DNA from: CAYXEN01 sp964464035
Lineage (GTDB): Bacteria; Krumholzibacteriota; Krumholzibacteriia; WVZY01
DNA: 64,000 bases
Assembly (NCBI GenBank): GCA_964464035.1
Contig: CAYXEN010000003.1
Location: forward strand, 13,299-77,298
Direction of reading: 5' to 3'
The position numbers and the translations under genes are program-made. The notes beneath the pieces were generated by a model, which worked only from the letters and a program-made list of their open reading frames with translations, ran no database searches and was not told where the DNA came from. Below, piece after piece: positions 7,355 to 17,196 of the stretch (its first letter is position 1; each line of letters begins with the position of its first letter).

Positions 7355-8953
7355 ATGGAAAAATCCGACTTTCTCGTCATAGGAACCGGCGTGGCCGGTC
7401 TCTCGCTCGCGCTCAAGGTCGCCCGCTTCGGCAGCGTCAACCTGATAACCAAGAAGGACCCGGCCGATTCGAACACGAGCCTCGCCCAGGGGGGAATAGC
7501 GTCGGTCATAGATTCCAACGACGACTTCGCTCTGCACGTCAAGGATACGCTCGAGGCTGGGGCGGGCCTCTGCAAGCGGGCGATCGTGGAGATGGTGGTG
7601 AGGGAGGGGCCGGCTCGCATAAAGGAGTTGATGGATCTAGGCGTCTCGTTTTCCCGGGCCGGGGATTCGCTTTCGCTGGGGCGCGAAGGAGGGCATTCCA
7701 GGAACCGCATAGTGCACTGCCAGGACTTGACCGGCAGGGAAGTGGAGAGGATCCTTCTCGAAAGAGTGACGGAGCATCCGCGTATCCGCCTTTTTCCGCA
7801 TCACATGGCGGTGAACCTCATCCTCAAGCGGCATCTCAAGGATCCGGCCGGCGCCTCGGAGAGGACGGTGTACGGCTGCTACGTTCTCGACGTCCGGAAC
7901 GATCGGATTATACCCTTCACCGCGGGCAAGGTCGTGCTGGCGACGGGAGGGGCGGGCAAAGTCTACATCTACACGTCCAATCCAGACATAGCAACGGGTG
8001 ACGGGATCGCCCTCGCCTACAGGGCCGGCGCGCGGGTGGCGAACCTCGAGTTCGTCCAGTTTCATCCCACGTGCCTCTTTCATCCCGAGGCCAAGTCGTT
8101 TCTCTTGAGCGAAGCGCTGCGCGGCGAAGGCGGGATACTGCGCCGCGAGGACGGCCATGCATTCATGCGTGATTATCACCCCATGAAGGACCTGGCGCCC
8201 CGCGACGTGGTGGCCAGGGCGATCGACAAGGAAATGAAACAGACGGGGACGAAATGCGTCTACCTGGACATGACCCACCTCGATTCGAATCACCTGAAAG
8301 ACCGGTTCCCCAATATCTTCAGGCGTTGCATGGAACTCGGCATAGACATGACGACCCAACCGATACCCGTCGTGCCGGCGACGCATTATTTCTGCGGGGG
8401 CGTCGACGTCGACGAAAACGGTTCCACGACCCTGGGCAACCTTTTCGCCCTCGGGGAAGTGAGCCACACGGGGCTGCACGGCGCCAACAGGCTCGCCAGC
8501 AACTCGTTGCTGGAAGCGCTCGTCTTCGCGGAGCGGGCCGCCAAACTCATGGAAGGAACCGGAAGGGCTGCAGCCGAAAGCACCAGGGAACCCAAACCCT
8601 GGGAGGAATCGCACGCGGAAAAACTGATGGATTCGGTGATAATCGATCACGACTGGGACATGGCGAGGAGGGTGATGTGGGATTACGTTGGCATAGTGCG
8701 AAGCGATCTCCGACTCCATCTCGCCCTGGAGAGGATCGGCCTGTTGCGGGAAACGATCGAGAACCTCTACTGGAAATACCGTTTGACCCAGGACTTGATC
8801 GAGCTGAGGAACATCGTGCTGGTGGGCGAGCTCATCATCCGATGCGCACTGATGCGCAAGGAGAGCCGTGGGTTGCACGCCACGGAGACTTACCCGGAGA
8901 GAAACGACAAGATCTTCGGCAAGGACACGGTACTGGAGATCGGTGATGATTGA
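7355..8953 (+). CDS. nadB: L-aspartate oxidase NadB
   Basis: 532 residues. The FAD-binding site is IGTGVAGLSLALK at about residues 9-21; the fold continues with NTSLAQGGIAS, HSRNRIVHCQDLTG, ATGGAGKVYIYTSNP and FVQFHPTCLF, the order seen in NadB and the related succinate dehydrogenase flavoproteins. It oxidises L-aspartate to iminoaspartate, the first step of de novo NAD synthesis, with oxygen or fumarate as acceptor. ATG 7355 was chosen because the FAD motif then begins at the usual distance; the frame extends upstream without similarity. nadA and nadC are not in the window. The gene leads the methyltransferase-bshC-bshB1-bshA group, its stop overlapping the next ribosome-binding site. Confidence 0.92.
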   Translation: MEKSDFLVIGTGVAGLSLALKVARFGSVNLITKKDPADSNTSLAQGGIASVIDSNDDFALHVKDTLEAGAGLCKRAIVEMVVREGPARIKELMDLGVSFSRAGDSLSLGREGGHSRNRIVHCQDLTGREVERILLERVTEHPRIRLFPHHMAVNLILKRHLKDPAGASERTVYGCYVLDVRNDRIIPFTAGKVVLATGGAGKVYIYTSNPDIATGDGIALAYRAGARVANLEFVQFHPTCLFHPEAKSFLLSEALRGEGGILRREDGHAFMRDYHPMKDLAPRDVVARAIDKEMKQTGTKCVYLDMTHLDSNHLKDRFPNIFRRCMELGIDMTTQPIPVVPATHYFCGGVDVDENGSTTLGNLFALGEVSHTGLHGANRLASNSLLEALVFAERAAKLMEGTGRAAAESTREPKPWEESHAEKLMDSVIIDHDWDMARRVMWDYVGIVRSDLRLHLALERIGLLRETIENLYWKYRLTQDLIELRNIVLVGELIIRCALMRKESRGLHATETYPERNDKIFGKDTVLEIGDD

Positions 8954-8964
8954 GGAGGTGCAGG

Positions 8965-9720
8965 ATGGAGTGGTATGAGGCCGCTTTCGATCGTTTCTAT
9001 CCCGTCGTCTACGGCCACCGGGACGAGGAGGAAGCCGAGAGGGTCGTAGATTCGTTCGAAGGGAAGGCGGCGCTCGAGGAACCGATCCTGGACCTTGCCT
9101 GCGGCGGCGGAAGGTACATGAGCGCATATGCGAAGAGGGGGAAGACGATCTTCGGCCTCGACCTCTCGCATTATCTCCTGGCGTGCTGCGCGGACAGGTT
9201 CGGATTCGCGGATTCCATCGTCCAGGGAGACATGAGGAGGCTGCCCTTTCGAAGTTCGAGCGTGGGATCGGTGATAAACATGTTCACGAGTTTCGGGTAC
9301 TTCTCCCACGACACGGACAACCTGATGGTTCTCACGGAAGTGCACAGGGTATTGATCCCGGGCGGGAGGCTTCTTTTCGATTATCTGAACGTCGGGCGGA
9401 TCGCCGGAAGGCTCGTCGAGAACACTGTGAGGCGATCGGGCGATTTCGTGCTCGTGGAGAAGAGACGTTTGGACGACAAGCTCCACTATCTCAAGAAGGA
9501 TATCGAGATAAGGAACGTGCGCGAGGGAACCGTGAAGAAACTGGAAGAGCGGCTTCGCCTCTACTCGGTGGACGAGCTCGTCTCCATGTTCGAGACCATG
9601 GGGTTCGCCCTGCTGGAACGTTTCGGCGACTACGACGGGAACCCGTTCGTCGAGGGCGTCTCGGACAGGGTCATCCTGCTGGCGGAGAAGAGATCCAGGC
9701 TCGGCTCAGAGAAAGAGTGA
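8965..9720 (+). CDS. Class I SAM-dependent methyltransferase (candidate bacillithiol N-methyltransferase)
   Basis: 251 residues. SAM motif I is ILDLACGGGRY at about residues 41-51, the acidic ribose-binding loop is FGLDLS, and motif II/III lies around DMRRLPF and LIPGGRLLFDYLN: a Methyltransf_11/25-type fold. The start ATG has GAGGAGGT at 8952-8959, overlapping the nadB stop. It lies between nadB and bshC with gaps of under 15 bases. In Chlorobaculum a SAM methyltransferase (NmbA) converts bacillithiol to N-methyl-bacillithiol; location next to bshC makes this gene a candidate for that reaction. The methyltransferase fold is firm, the substrate inferred. Confidence 0.85.
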   Translation: MEWYEAAFDRFYPVVYGHRDEEEAERVVDSFEGKAALEEPILDLACGGGRYMSAYAKRGKTIFGLDLSHYLLACCADRFGFADSIVQGDMRRLPFRSSSVGSVINMFTSFGYFSHDTDNLMVLTEVHRVLIPGGRLLFDYLNVGRIAGRLVENTVRRSGDFVLVEKRRLDDKLHYLKKDIEIRNVREGTVKKLEERLRLYSVDELVSMFETMGFALLERFGDYDGNPFVEGVSDRVILLAEKRSRLGSEKE

Positions 9721-9724
9721 ATGC

Positions 9725-11368
9725 ATGATAACGATCCTCGACAGGTTGCCCCAACGAGATATGCCGGGGACGAGCAGGCTGTTTGGAGACTTCGTCGAAG
9801 ATCCCGGCGCGGGATTGCCTCCCTTTCTCCCCGGTGTCGCGAAGGACGAGGGGCGATGGGAGCGTTCGATAGCGGGAGCGAGGGAAGCGATCGGGAAGAT
9901 CCCGGCCGGAAAGCGGCGGAAGTTCATCGCTCATCTGGTCGAATTCAACAAACGCCAAGGCGCGAACGACGAACTGCTCGCAAAGATACGCAAAGCCGAA
10001 CACGGGGATGCATTCTTCATCCTTACAGGCCAGCAGCCCGGTCTTCTCGGCGGCGGTTTGATGGTCGGCTACAAGATCCTCACCGCGGTATGCCTCGCGC
10101 GCTATCTCGAGCGACGCTTCCCGATCGAATGCATTCCCCTCTATTGGGTCGGCGCCGACGACGACGACTTCCAGGAGATACGGAGCCTTTTCCTGTTTTC
10201 GGCCGGCTGGACGCCGCTCAGGATAGAGCTCCCCGCCGAGGCGCACGAAAGCCTGCGGCCCGTCGGTGAGATCGCTTGCGAATGGGTGCTCAAGGTTTGG
10301 TCTGCAGTCTCCCCGATGGCGACATCCTTTCCCTGCTACGAGTACGTAGACGCTTGCATAAGAAGTGCGGCTCGTTCATCGCGTGATCACGGCGAGATGA
10401 CCGCCCGTCTCATGGTGTCCCTCTTCGGGGGCGACCTGGCGGTGGTCGACGCTAGGAGTGTCGAGCTTAAGGAACACGCTCGTGAAGTCATCAGCGCGTT
10501 CATAGACGAGGAGGACGCTGTTTGCGATCTGGTCGCCGATGCGGGCTCCAGGTTGGCCGAACGCGGCTACCACGCCCAGATAACTCCGGGCGGGGATTGC
10601 GGGGTGTTCCTCCTGGAAAACGGCCGCAGGTCGAGAGTGCCTCGCGCCGATGCAGGCGTTCTGAAAGAGCGGGCCCGGGAAGGAATGGAGAGGCTTTATC
10701 CCGGCGTGATACTCCGCAACCTCGTCCAGGACCAGGCGTTCGTTCCACTCGCCGTCGTATTGGGCCCCGCGGAGATCGCCTACAGGGCGCAGCTGGGTTG
10801 CATCTATCCCAAGTTCGGAGTCGGATTTCCCTCTCCCTTTCCGCGGATGAGCGCGACGTTCGTGCCGCCGCCGCTCGCCGAAGTCCTGGACGAAGCACGG
10901 ATCGAAGGGCGCGATCTGGTGAAGGATCCAAGGATCGTCGCCGCCCGGCTGCTGGAAAGCATGGGCGACGACGTCATTACCCGGGAAAGCGAAGCTTTTC
11001 TCGCCGGAATCACGAGGGAGACGGATCGTTTCCTGGCGGCCGTAAAGGGCAGGCTCCCGGGTGGGGGAGACGGCAGGGTGGAGAAGAGGGTCCGGGATGC
11101 TCTGGGGCGCTTCCACCAGGCGGTGAAGGCACTTAAGGACGATGAGAGAAAAGCGATCGCCAAGAACAAGCCCTGGCTGGGTGAACTGGAGACGGTTTTC
11201 CATCCCGCGGGAGGGCCGCAGGAGAGAGCACTCTCTCTCCTCGTTCCTTTCCTGCTCTCCGGCGAGGACGCGTTAGAGGAACTTTGCAGGATGGGCATGG
11301 AGTTCGTCGGCGATCTGATGGACGGGCAAGCGAAGCATCTTGTATACTCCATGAAGCGCGGGAGGTAG
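9725..11368 (+). CDS. bshC: Bacillithiol biosynthesis cysteine-adding enzyme BshC
   Basis: 547 residues, typical for BshC (about 530-540). Landmarks are LTGQQPGLLGGG at residues 100-111, followed by YWVGADDDDFQEI, matching the HIGH-like nucleotide-binding region of the family, then PFPRMSATFVPPP and a C-terminal helical coiled-coil region. It is the presumed ligase adding cysteine to glucosaminyl-malate in the last step of bacillithiol synthesis. It starts four bases after the methyltransferase stop and is followed by bshB1 and bshA, so all three core genes are together, in the reverse of the pathway order. Confidence 0.93.
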   Translation: MITILDRLPQRDMPGTSRLFGDFVEDPGAGLPPFLPGVAKDEGRWERSIAGAREAIGKIPAGKRRKFIAHLVEFNKRQGANDELLAKIRKAEHGDAFFILTGQQPGLLGGGLMVGYKILTAVCLARYLERRFPIECIPLYWVGADDDDFQEIRSLFLFSAGWTPLRIELPAEAHESLRPVGEIACEWVLKVWSAVSPMATSFPCYEYVDACIRSAARSSRDHGEMTARLMVSLFGGDLAVVDARSVELKEHAREVISAFIDEEDAVCDLVADAGSRLAERGYHAQITPGGDCGVFLLENGRRSRVPRADAGVLKERAREGMERLYPGVILRNLVQDQAFVPLAVVLGPAEIAYRAQLGCIYPKFGVGFPSPFPRMSATFVPPPLAEVLDEARIEGRDLVKDPRIVAARLLESMGDDVITRESEAFLAGITRETDRFLAAVKGRLPGGGDGRVEKRVRDALGRFHQAVKALKDDERKAIAKNKPWLGELETVFHPAGGPQERALSLLVPFLLSGEDALEELCRMGMEFVGDLMDGQAKHLVYSMKRGR

Positions 11369-11374
11369 GAGACC

Positions 11375-12091
11375 GTGAAAACAGTGTTCTTCGGCATACA
11401 TCCTGATGATATAGAGCTCGGTTGCGGCGGCACCGTTGCCTTGGCCGCCCGGGAGAGGCACGAGGTCGTGCTGGTGGATCTCTCCGACGGGGGATCTTCC
11501 TCCAACGGCACCGTCGCCGAACGTGCCGAGGAGGCGCACAAGGCCGCGGAAATACTCGGGGCGGCCGAGAGGTTGAATCTCGGCTTTCCGGACGCGAGGA
11601 TCATGAGCGAGGACGACAAGCAGACGGCCGATCTCGTAGCATGCATACGCGGACTCAAGCCCGACATCGCTTTCATCCCCGAGAAAGACGATCCGCATCC
11701 CGATCACAACGCCGGGGGCAAGTTGATCGAGAGAGCATTGTATCTCGCCGGCGTGCAGGGCTACTTGAAAAACGTCGAGGCATGGAAGGTTCCCGCGATT
11801 TTCGTCTACATGTGCCGCCTCGAGTTCACGCCCCATTTCATCGTCGATGTTTCCAGCACCCACGAGCTCAAGATGGAAGCGGTCTTGGCCCATCGCTCGC
11901 AGTTCGTGCTGGAAGGGGACAGGAGTCCCACGCGGCTGAATCAATCCGGGTTTCTCGGCATGCTGAGCGCCAGGGCGCGGGTCTACGGAGGCAAGATCGG
12001 TGTGGAATTCGGGGAACCGTTCAAGCTCTTTCACCCTTTGGCGGTACGGGAGATAGCCGTTCTTGCGCAGCCCGGTGAACGCGGAGGGTGA
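11375..12091 (+). CDS. bshB1: N-acetylglucosaminyl-malate deacetylase BshB1
   Basis: 238 residues of the LmbE/PIG-L zinc deacetylase family. The zinc/catalytic motif HPDDIELGCGG lies at residues 8-18, the second histidine group is PHPDHNAGG, and HRSQF lies in the C-terminal part as in BshB1. It removes acetate from GlcNAc-malate, the second step of bacillithiol synthesis. GTG start at 11375 with GGGAGGTAGGAG upstream. It sits between bshC and bshA, which makes the BshB1 assignment more secure than the family alone would. Confidence 0.94.
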   Translation: MKTVFFGIHPDDIELGCGGTVALAARERHEVVLVDLSDGGSSSNGTVAERAEEAHKAAEILGAAERLNLGFPDARIMSEDDKQTADLVACIRGLKPDIAFIPEKDDPHPDHNAGGKLIERALYLAGVQGYLKNVEAWKVPAIFVYMCRLEFTPHFIVDVSSTHELKMEAVLAHRSQFVLEGDRSPTRLNQSGFLGMLSARARVYGGKIGVEFGEPFKLFHPLAVREIAVLAQPGERGG

Positions 12092-12107
12092 AGAGGAAGG
12101 CGCCGGC

Positions 12108-13244
12108 ATGAAACAGATGAACATCGGGATCGTGTGTTACCCCACGACGGGCGGAAGCGGAGTCGTGGCCGCAGAGCTGGGGAAAGGACTGGCCGCAAGG
12201 GGGTGCAAGGTTCATTTCGTCACTCACGGCTTGCCGGCCAGGTTGAGTCATTTCGACGAAAACATCTTCTTCCACAAGGTCGATCCCGGCGAATATCCTC
12301 TCTTCGGACAGTTCAATCCCTATTCGTTGAGCATCGCGGTCAAGATAAGGGAAGTGGTCGACCAGTTCGATCTGGATCTCGTTCACGTGCATTACGCGAT
12401 CCCTTATGCCACCTGCGCCTTTCTCGCCCGCGAGATGGTGAAGCCCAAGCAGGTCCGCACGATAACCACCCTCCACGGGACCGATATAACGCTAGTGGGC
12501 ATGATGCCTTCCTATTACGAGATAGCGCGTTTCAGCGTGTCGGTCAGCGACGCCATAACGAGTGTATCCGAGTTTCTGAAGGAGGAGACGATAAAGGCCT
12601 TCAGGATAGAGAAGCCGATACGAGTCATTCCCAATTTCGTGGATTGCAACGAATTCAGGCCGGCTCCCAACAGCTCCATAAGGAAGAAGCTGGCGCCGGG
12701 CGGAGAAAGGCTGGTCGTTCACGCTTCTAATTTTCGCAAAGTCAAGAACATACCGACGGTGATAGAAGTGTTTCATGAAGTGAAGAAAGCCCTGCCTGCG
12801 CGTCTGGTCCTCATAGGTGACGGGCCCGAGAAGGAGACGGCCGAGAGGACGTGCTCACGGCTGGGGATCAAGGATGACGTCACTTTCATGGGGGAGCAGG
12901 AGTTCATCGCCGACATCCTTCCCGTGGCCGATGCGTTCCTGCTTCCCAGCGACCACGAAAGTTTCGGGTTGAGCGCTCTCGAAGCGATGAGCTGCGGGGT
13001 GCCGGTCGTAGGCTCCAACGTCGGCGGATTGCACGAAGTGATCGATCATGGAGAAACGGGATTCCTCTGCGACCCCCACGACGTCGAGTGCATGGCCGAT
13101 TGCCTGATCTCCATGTTCCGAAACGAGGACCGGAGACGGGACATGGGACTCAAGGGAAGAGAACGCGCCCGCCGTAATTTCGGCAAGGACAAGATAATAG
13201 AGCAATACATGGACCTGTACCGCGACGTGCTCGGGATGGGCTGA
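12108..13244 (+). CDS. bshA: N-acetyl-alpha-D-glucosaminyl L-malate synthase BshA
   Basis: 378 residues, the usual BshA length. This GT4 glycosyltransferase starts IGIVCYPTTGGSGVVAAELG, with the glycine-rich donor loop typical of BshA. Later come VHYAIPYA, TTLHGTDITLVG and the C-terminal DHESFGLSALEAMSCGVPVV donor site. It transfers GlcNAc from UDP-GlcNAc to L-malate, the first step of bacillithiol synthesis. ATG 12108 was chosen over the upstream overlap with bshB1 because GAGGAAGG precedes it. It is the last gene of the operon. Confidence 0.95.
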   Translation: MKQMNIGIVCYPTTGGSGVVAAELGKGLAARGCKVHFVTHGLPARLSHFDENIFFHKVDPGEYPLFGQFNPYSLSIAVKIREVVDQFDLDLVHVHYAIPYATCAFLAREMVKPKQVRTITTLHGTDITLVGMMPSYYEIARFSVSVSDAITSVSEFLKEETIKAFRIEKPIRVIPNFVDCNEFRPAPNSSIRKKLAPGGERLVVHASNFRKVKNIPTVIEVFHEVKKALPARLVLIGDGPEKETAERTCSRLGIKDDVTFMGEQEFIADILPVADAFLLPSDHESFGLSALEAMSCGVPVVGSNVGGLHEVIDHGETGFLCDPHDVECMADCLISMFRNEDRRRDMGLKGRERARRNFGKDKIIEQYMDLYRDVLGMG

Positions 13245-13330
13245 GACGAAGACGCCAGGAGTAATCCCCGCTTCTTGAAGTCGTTCCCGTCGCTTGGTTC
13301 GTTTTTCCCACGCTCCGGCTGCCGCCAAGC

Positions 13331-13675
13331 CTAGCCCGGAGGCCAGTCGAATGGTCTTCCCCCCAGCAGATGGAGATGGATGTGGAATACCGACTGGCCC
13401 GCGCCTTCCATGCAATTCATCACCAGGCGGTATCCGTCTTCAGAAAACCCTCTTTCCCGCGCTATGTCCTTGGCCCTGAGGATCATCTTGCCCAGAAGAT
13501 CACTTTGGGCGCCGGAGACGTCGTTGAGAGTGGGAATGTGGGTCTTGGGAATCACGAGCACGTGAGTCGGAGCGACCGGATTCACGTCCTCGAACGCCAG
13601 CAGCAGCGAATCCTCGTGCACTTTCGTCGAAGGGATCTCTCCTGAAGCAATCTTGCAAAAAATACAATCTTGCAT
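13331..13675 (-). CDS. HIT-family (HINT/PKCI-like) nucleotide hydrolase
   Basis: 114 residues, a complete HINT-type protein. CIFCKIASGEIPS at the N-terminus supplies the zinc-type cysteines, followed by FEDVNPVAPTHVLVIPKTH and the histidine triad HIHLHLLGG with GQSVFHIH at the end. Members hydrolyse adenosine phosphoramidates and similar nucleotide conjugates in the cytoplasm. The start has AAGGAGGA directly upstream on the minus strand. It converges on bshA with an 86-base gap and diverges from prkA. The exact substrate cannot be told from sequence. Confidence 0.93.
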   Translation of the reverse strand: MQDCIFCKIASGEIPSTKVHEDSLLLAFEDVNPVAPTHVLVIPKTHIPTLNDVSGAQSDLLGKMILRAKDIARERGFSEDGYRLVMNCMEGAGQSVFHIHLHLLGGRPFDWPPG

Positions 13676-13718
13676 CTTTCCTCCTCCTTGTTCGCCGTAT
13701 GTTTACCTTTTACTACAC

Positions 13719-13746
13719 ATTATGGTTGGACCGGTGTGATAGTCCA
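13719..13746 (-). promoter_or_regulatory. Candidate promoter for the HIT gene
   Basis: On the minus strand TGGACT (13746-13741) and CATAAT (13724-13719) are separated by 16 bases, about 45 bases from the HIT start codon. The match is moderate. Confidence 0.3.
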
Positions 13747-13973
13747 TATTTTCCTCGAACCCGTTGTCACAATGCCCGCCGGGCGAACAATCGAGACGTT
13801 TCAGCCTGGATCCGATTCTAGTAACGTGGTGAATCAAAATCAACTAACGTTTGACCCAAAATATCTTGCAGGTATGTTTTTTGCTTTAGCAATCCTGGAT
13901 ACTGCGTCCGCTGCCCGCAGGCGGACGGGACCCGTGGGACTGGCGGAATGCGAATGGAGTGCATATATTGAAC

Positions 13974-14002
13974 TTGGGAACGGTTGAAAGGGATTCTATA
14001 AG
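13974..14002 (+). promoter_or_regulatory. Candidate sigma-70 promoter for prkA-yeaH-spoVR
   Basis: TTGGGA (13974-13979) and TATAAG (13997-14002) with a 17-base spacer end 23 bases before the prkA ATG. Transcription would begin near 14009, leaving a short leader that contains AGGAGGAG. Confidence 0.5.
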
Positions 14003-14025
14003 AGCTGCTGCGACCAGGAGGAGTC

Positions 14026-16077
14026 ATGAAAAGTGCCGATGAAATAATTTCCATGATCAAGGAGAAACAGGACATCGATGAGTTCCGTGAGCTCAATTGG
14101 CGAGGAACTTTCGGGGAATATCTCGAGATCGTGATGTCCGATCCCAGGGTCGTGCGTACGGCTTTTCAACGCATTCATGACATGATTCTGTCCCACGGCG
14201 CGGAAGAATACACGGAGTACAAGAAGAAGATAGTCAGGTACAAGTTCTTCGATGACGTGGAATCGGGCGGCGTGGATGCGATCTACGGCCTCGAATCCCC
14301 CTTGATGAAAATGGTGAGCATTTTCAAATCGGCGGCGCAGCGCTACGGGACGGAGCGAAGGATCCTGCTCCTGCACGGGCCGGTGGGAAGCGCCAAGAGC
14401 ACGATCGTTCGGCTCCTCAAGAAGGGACTCGAAAGGTATTCCCGCAAGCCCGAGGGACGATTGTACACGTTCGGTTGGAGGGACGAGAAGTCCGGAGGCG
14501 ACCGCTTCAACGATTGCCCGATGCACGAAGAACCTCTTCACCTCATCCCCGAGGAATTCAGGTCCGAGATAGAGGATTATCTCAATTCGAGGATCGAGGA
14601 TCCCACGCAGTACGTAAAGATCGAGGGCGAGCTTTGCCCTGCATGCCGTTTTCAGTTCTCCGAGTTGATGGATCGCTACGGAGGTGACTGGGCGAAAGTG
14701 ATCGAGCACGTTCAGGTCAGGCGCCTGGTGCTGTGCGAGAAGGACCGCGTGGGGATCGGGACGTTCCAACCGAAGGACGAGAAGAACCAGGATTCCACCG
14801 AGCTGACGGGCGACATAAACTACAGAAAGATAGCGGAATACGGAAGCGATTCCGATCCGCGGGCCTTCAACTTCGACGGTGAATTCAACATAGCGAACCG
14901 CGGGATCATCGAGTTCATCGAGGTTTTGAAACTCGACGTGGCCTTTCTCTACGATTTGCTCGGTGCCTCGCAGGAGCACAAGATAAAACCCAAGAAATTT
15001 TCGCAGACTGACATAGACGAAGTGATAATAGGGCACACGAACGAGCCCGAATACCGCAGGCTCCAGAACAACGAGTTCATGGAAGCGCTCAGGGACAGGA
15101 CGGTCAAGATCGACGTTCCCTACATCACCTGCCTGCGCGACGAGGTGAAGATCTACGAACGTGATTTCAATTCGGACAACATTAAGGGCAAGCACATCGC
15201 TCCCCATACGCTGGAGATGGCCGCCATGTGGGCGGTCCTGACCCGGCTCGAGGAACCGAAGAAGGCGAGCCTGAGCCTGATGCAGAAGCTCAAACTATAC
15301 AACGGTCAGACGCTGCCCGGGTTCACCGAGGACAACATCAAGGAGCTCAAGAGCGAGAGCGAACGCGAAGGCATGGAAGGCATATCGCCTCGCTACATCC
15401 AGGACAAGATATCGAACGCGCTGGTGAGCGAGGACGCGGAATGCTGCATCAACCCGTTCATGGTGCTGAACGAGCTCGAAAGCGGGCTCGCCCATCATTC
15501 CCTGATCACTTCGGAGGATCAAAGGAAGAAGTACCGGGAGCTTCTGAGCCTTGTCAAGGAGGAGTACGAGGACGTCGTGAAGAACGAGGTACAGCGGGCG
15601 ATATCCGCGGACGAAGAGGCGATACGCAAGCTGTGCGGAAACTACGTGGACAACATCAAGGCGTACACGCAGAAGGAGAAGGTCAAGAACAAGTACACCG
15701 GCGAGGACGAGGAGCCTGACGAGAGGTTGATGCGTTCGATCGAGGAGAAGATCGGCATCCCGGAGAACCGCAAGGACGATTTCCGCAGGGAGATCATGAA
15801 CTACATCGGGGCGCTGGCCGTCGAAGGCAAGACGTTCGACTACAAGACTAACGCCAGGCTCCAGAAGGCGCTGGAACTCAAGCTGTTCGAGGACCAGAAG
15901 GACTCCATAAAGATAACCAACTTGGTATCCAGCGTGATCGACAAGGATACCCAGGAGAAGATCGACGTCGTCAAGCAGAGATTGATCCGCAACTACGGTT
16001 ACTGTGACATTTGCGCCACCGACGTCCTGAACTTTGTCGCCAGCATTTTCGCGCGGGGGGACGTGAAGGAAGCATAA
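14026..16077 (+). CDS. prkA: PrkA/YeaG-family serine protein kinase (AAA-type)
   Basis: 683 residues, slightly longer than E. coli YeaG (644). The N-terminal AAA domain has Walker [10 protein letters not shown] at residues 118-126 and cysteine-bearing inserts ([15 protein letters not shown]); the C-terminal third is the PrkA kinase-like region. PrkA/YeaG proteins are cytoplasmic kinases or AAA proteins active in nutrient stress, stationary phase and sporulation; their targets are poorly known. A strong ribosome-binding site (AGGAGGAG) and its own promoter precede it. It is followed by yeaH and spoVR in the widely conserved three-gene order. Confidence 0.93.
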   Translation: MKSADEIISMIKEKQDIDEFRELNWRGTFGEYLEIVMSDPRVVRTAFQRIHDMILSHGAEEYTEYKKKIVRYKFFDDVESGGVDAIYGLESPLMKMVSIFKSAAQRYGTERRILLLHGPVGSAKSTIVRLLKKGLERYSRKPEGRLYTFGWRDEKSGGDRFNDCPMHEEPLHLIPEEFRSEIEDYLNSRIEDPTQYVKIEGELCPACRFQFSELMDRYGGDWAKVIEHVQVRRLVLCEKDRVGIGTFQPKDEKNQDSTELTGDINYRKIAEYGSDSDPRAFNFDGEFNIANRGIIEFIEVLKLDVAFLYDLLGASQEHKIKPKKFSQTDIDEVIIGHTNEPEYRRLQNNEFMEALRDRTVKIDVPYITCLRDEVKIYERDFNSDNIKGKHIAPHTLEMAAMWAVLTRLEEPKKASLSLMQKLKLYNGQTLPGFTEDNIKELKSESEREGMEGISPRYIQDKISNALVSEDAECCINPFMVLNELESGLAHHSLITSEDQRKKYRELLSLVKEEYEDVVKNEVQRAISADEEAIRKLCGNYVDNIKAYTQKEKVKNKYTGEDEEPDERLMRSIEEKIGIPENRKDDFRREIMNYIGALAVEGKTFDYKTNARLQKALELKLFEDQKDSIKITNLVSSVIDKDTQEKIDVVKQRLIRNYGYCDICATDVLNFVASIFARGDVKEA

Positions 16078-16089
16078 GGAGGCGCCGCC

Positions 16090-17196
16090 ATGGTGCAGCG
16101 CATCGAACAGGATCTGCGTCGCTTTCGACAAATCGTGAGGGGCGTCGTCAAGAAGGATCTCAAGAAGTTCATGGTGACGGGCGAGCTGTTGGGCAAGAAG
16201 GGAAAGGACCTCGTAAGCATCCCGATCCGCCAGATCGAGCTCCCCAAGTTCCGCTACGAGACCAGAAAGCTGGGTGGTGTAGGGCAGGGAGACGGCGAGG
16301 AAGGCACCCCGATAGCGCCCGCCGACGGGGATGGTGGGGAAGGCCGGGCGGGGGAGAGCCCCGGTGAACACATCGTCGAAGTCGATATCTCGATCGACGA
16401 GCTCGCTCAGATCCTCGGTGAAGAGCTCGAACTCCCGCGAATCCAGCCGAAGAACAAGAGCAGCATCGTATCCGAGAAGGCCAAGTACACTTCGATAAGG
16501 CGGCACGGACCCGAGTCGCTGAGGCATTTCAAGAGGACGTTCCGGGCGGCCTTGAAGCGCCAGCTGGCCTTGGGAACCTACGACGAGAAATCACCGATGG
16601 TCATTCCCGTCAAGGAGGATCGAAGGTACAGGTCCTGGAAGACGGTCGAGGTGCCGGAAACGAACGCCGTGATCTTCTATCTCATGGACGTCTCGGGGTC
16701 CATGGGGGACGAGCAGAAAGAGATCGTGAGAATGGAGTCCTTCTGGATCCATACCTGGCTGAATCACCAGTACAAGGGGATAGAGTCCCGCTACATAATC
16801 CATGACGCCACCGCAAAAGAGGTCGACGAGGAGACATTCTTCCGCACCCGGGAAAGCGGCGGCACGAAGATCTCCAGCGCCTATGCGCTCTGCGCGGAAC
16901 TAATGAAGAAGGAGTTTCCTCCCTCCGACTGGAATATCTACGTTTTTCACTTCTCGGACGGGGACAACTGGGGAGGAGGGGACACGGAGGTTTGCATCGA
17001 GATCCTGAAGGATCAATTGTTGCCGAACGTGAATCTCTTCTGCTACGGGCAGGTCGCCAGCCCGTACGGGAGCGGAGCTTTCAAGAACGATCTCGGCAAG
17101 GCGTTACCCGATGCGGAGAACCTGGTCATCTCGGTGATAAACGGCCGCGACGACATATACCGCTCCATAAAGGACTTTCTCGGGAAGGGACGCTGA
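16090..17196 (+). CDS. yeaH: YeaH/DUF444 family protein (von Willebrand factor A-like)
   Basis: 368 residues. A basic N-terminus and a low-complexity Gly/Glu-rich linker (residues about 62-92) precede a VWA-like domain with the metal-ion site DVSGSMG at residues 200-206, then GGTKISSAY and [12 protein letters not shown]. The family partners with PrkA/YeaG, probably as an adaptor binding through the metal site; this is family knowledge. The start follows the prkA stop by 12 bases and has AAGGAGG upstream. Its TGA overlaps the spoVR ATG, so the two are likely co-translated. Confidence 0.92.
   Translation: MVQRIEQDLRRFRQIVRGVVKKDLKKFMVTGELLGKKGKDLVSIPIRQIELPKFRYETRKLGGVGQGDGEEGTPIAPADGDGGEGRAGESPGEHIVEVDISIDELAQILGEELELPRIQPKNKSSIVSEKAKYTSIRRHGPESLRHFKRTFRAALKRQLALGTYDEKSPMVIPVKEDRRYRSWKTVEVPETNAVIFYLMDVSGSMGDEQKEIVRMESFWIHTWLNHQYKGIESRYIIHDATAKEVDEETFFRTRESGGTKISSAYALCAELMKKEFPPSDWNIYVFHFSDGDNWGGGDTEVCIEILKDQLLPNVNLFCYGQVASPYGSGAFKNDLGKALPDAENLVISVINGRDDIYRSIKDFLGKGR

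Larger units (their letters stand above)
13676..14025. other. Divergent intergenic region between HIT and prkA genes
   Basis: 350 bases with no credible gene: open frames here lack ribosome-binding sites and coding character. It holds the two outward promoters listed separately, a GCCCGCCGGGC palindrome near 13773, and a G+C-rich 7-bp hairpin at 13905-13927 (CGTCCGC and complement, 9-base loop). Stress-responsive control of prkA would have to act here, but no known operator is recognised. Confidence 0.6.

Noticed and set aside
13670..13987. 105-codon frame in the HIT-prkA gap
   Set aside because: No ribosome-binding site, no coding character, and it spans the hairpin and the HIT promoter candidate.
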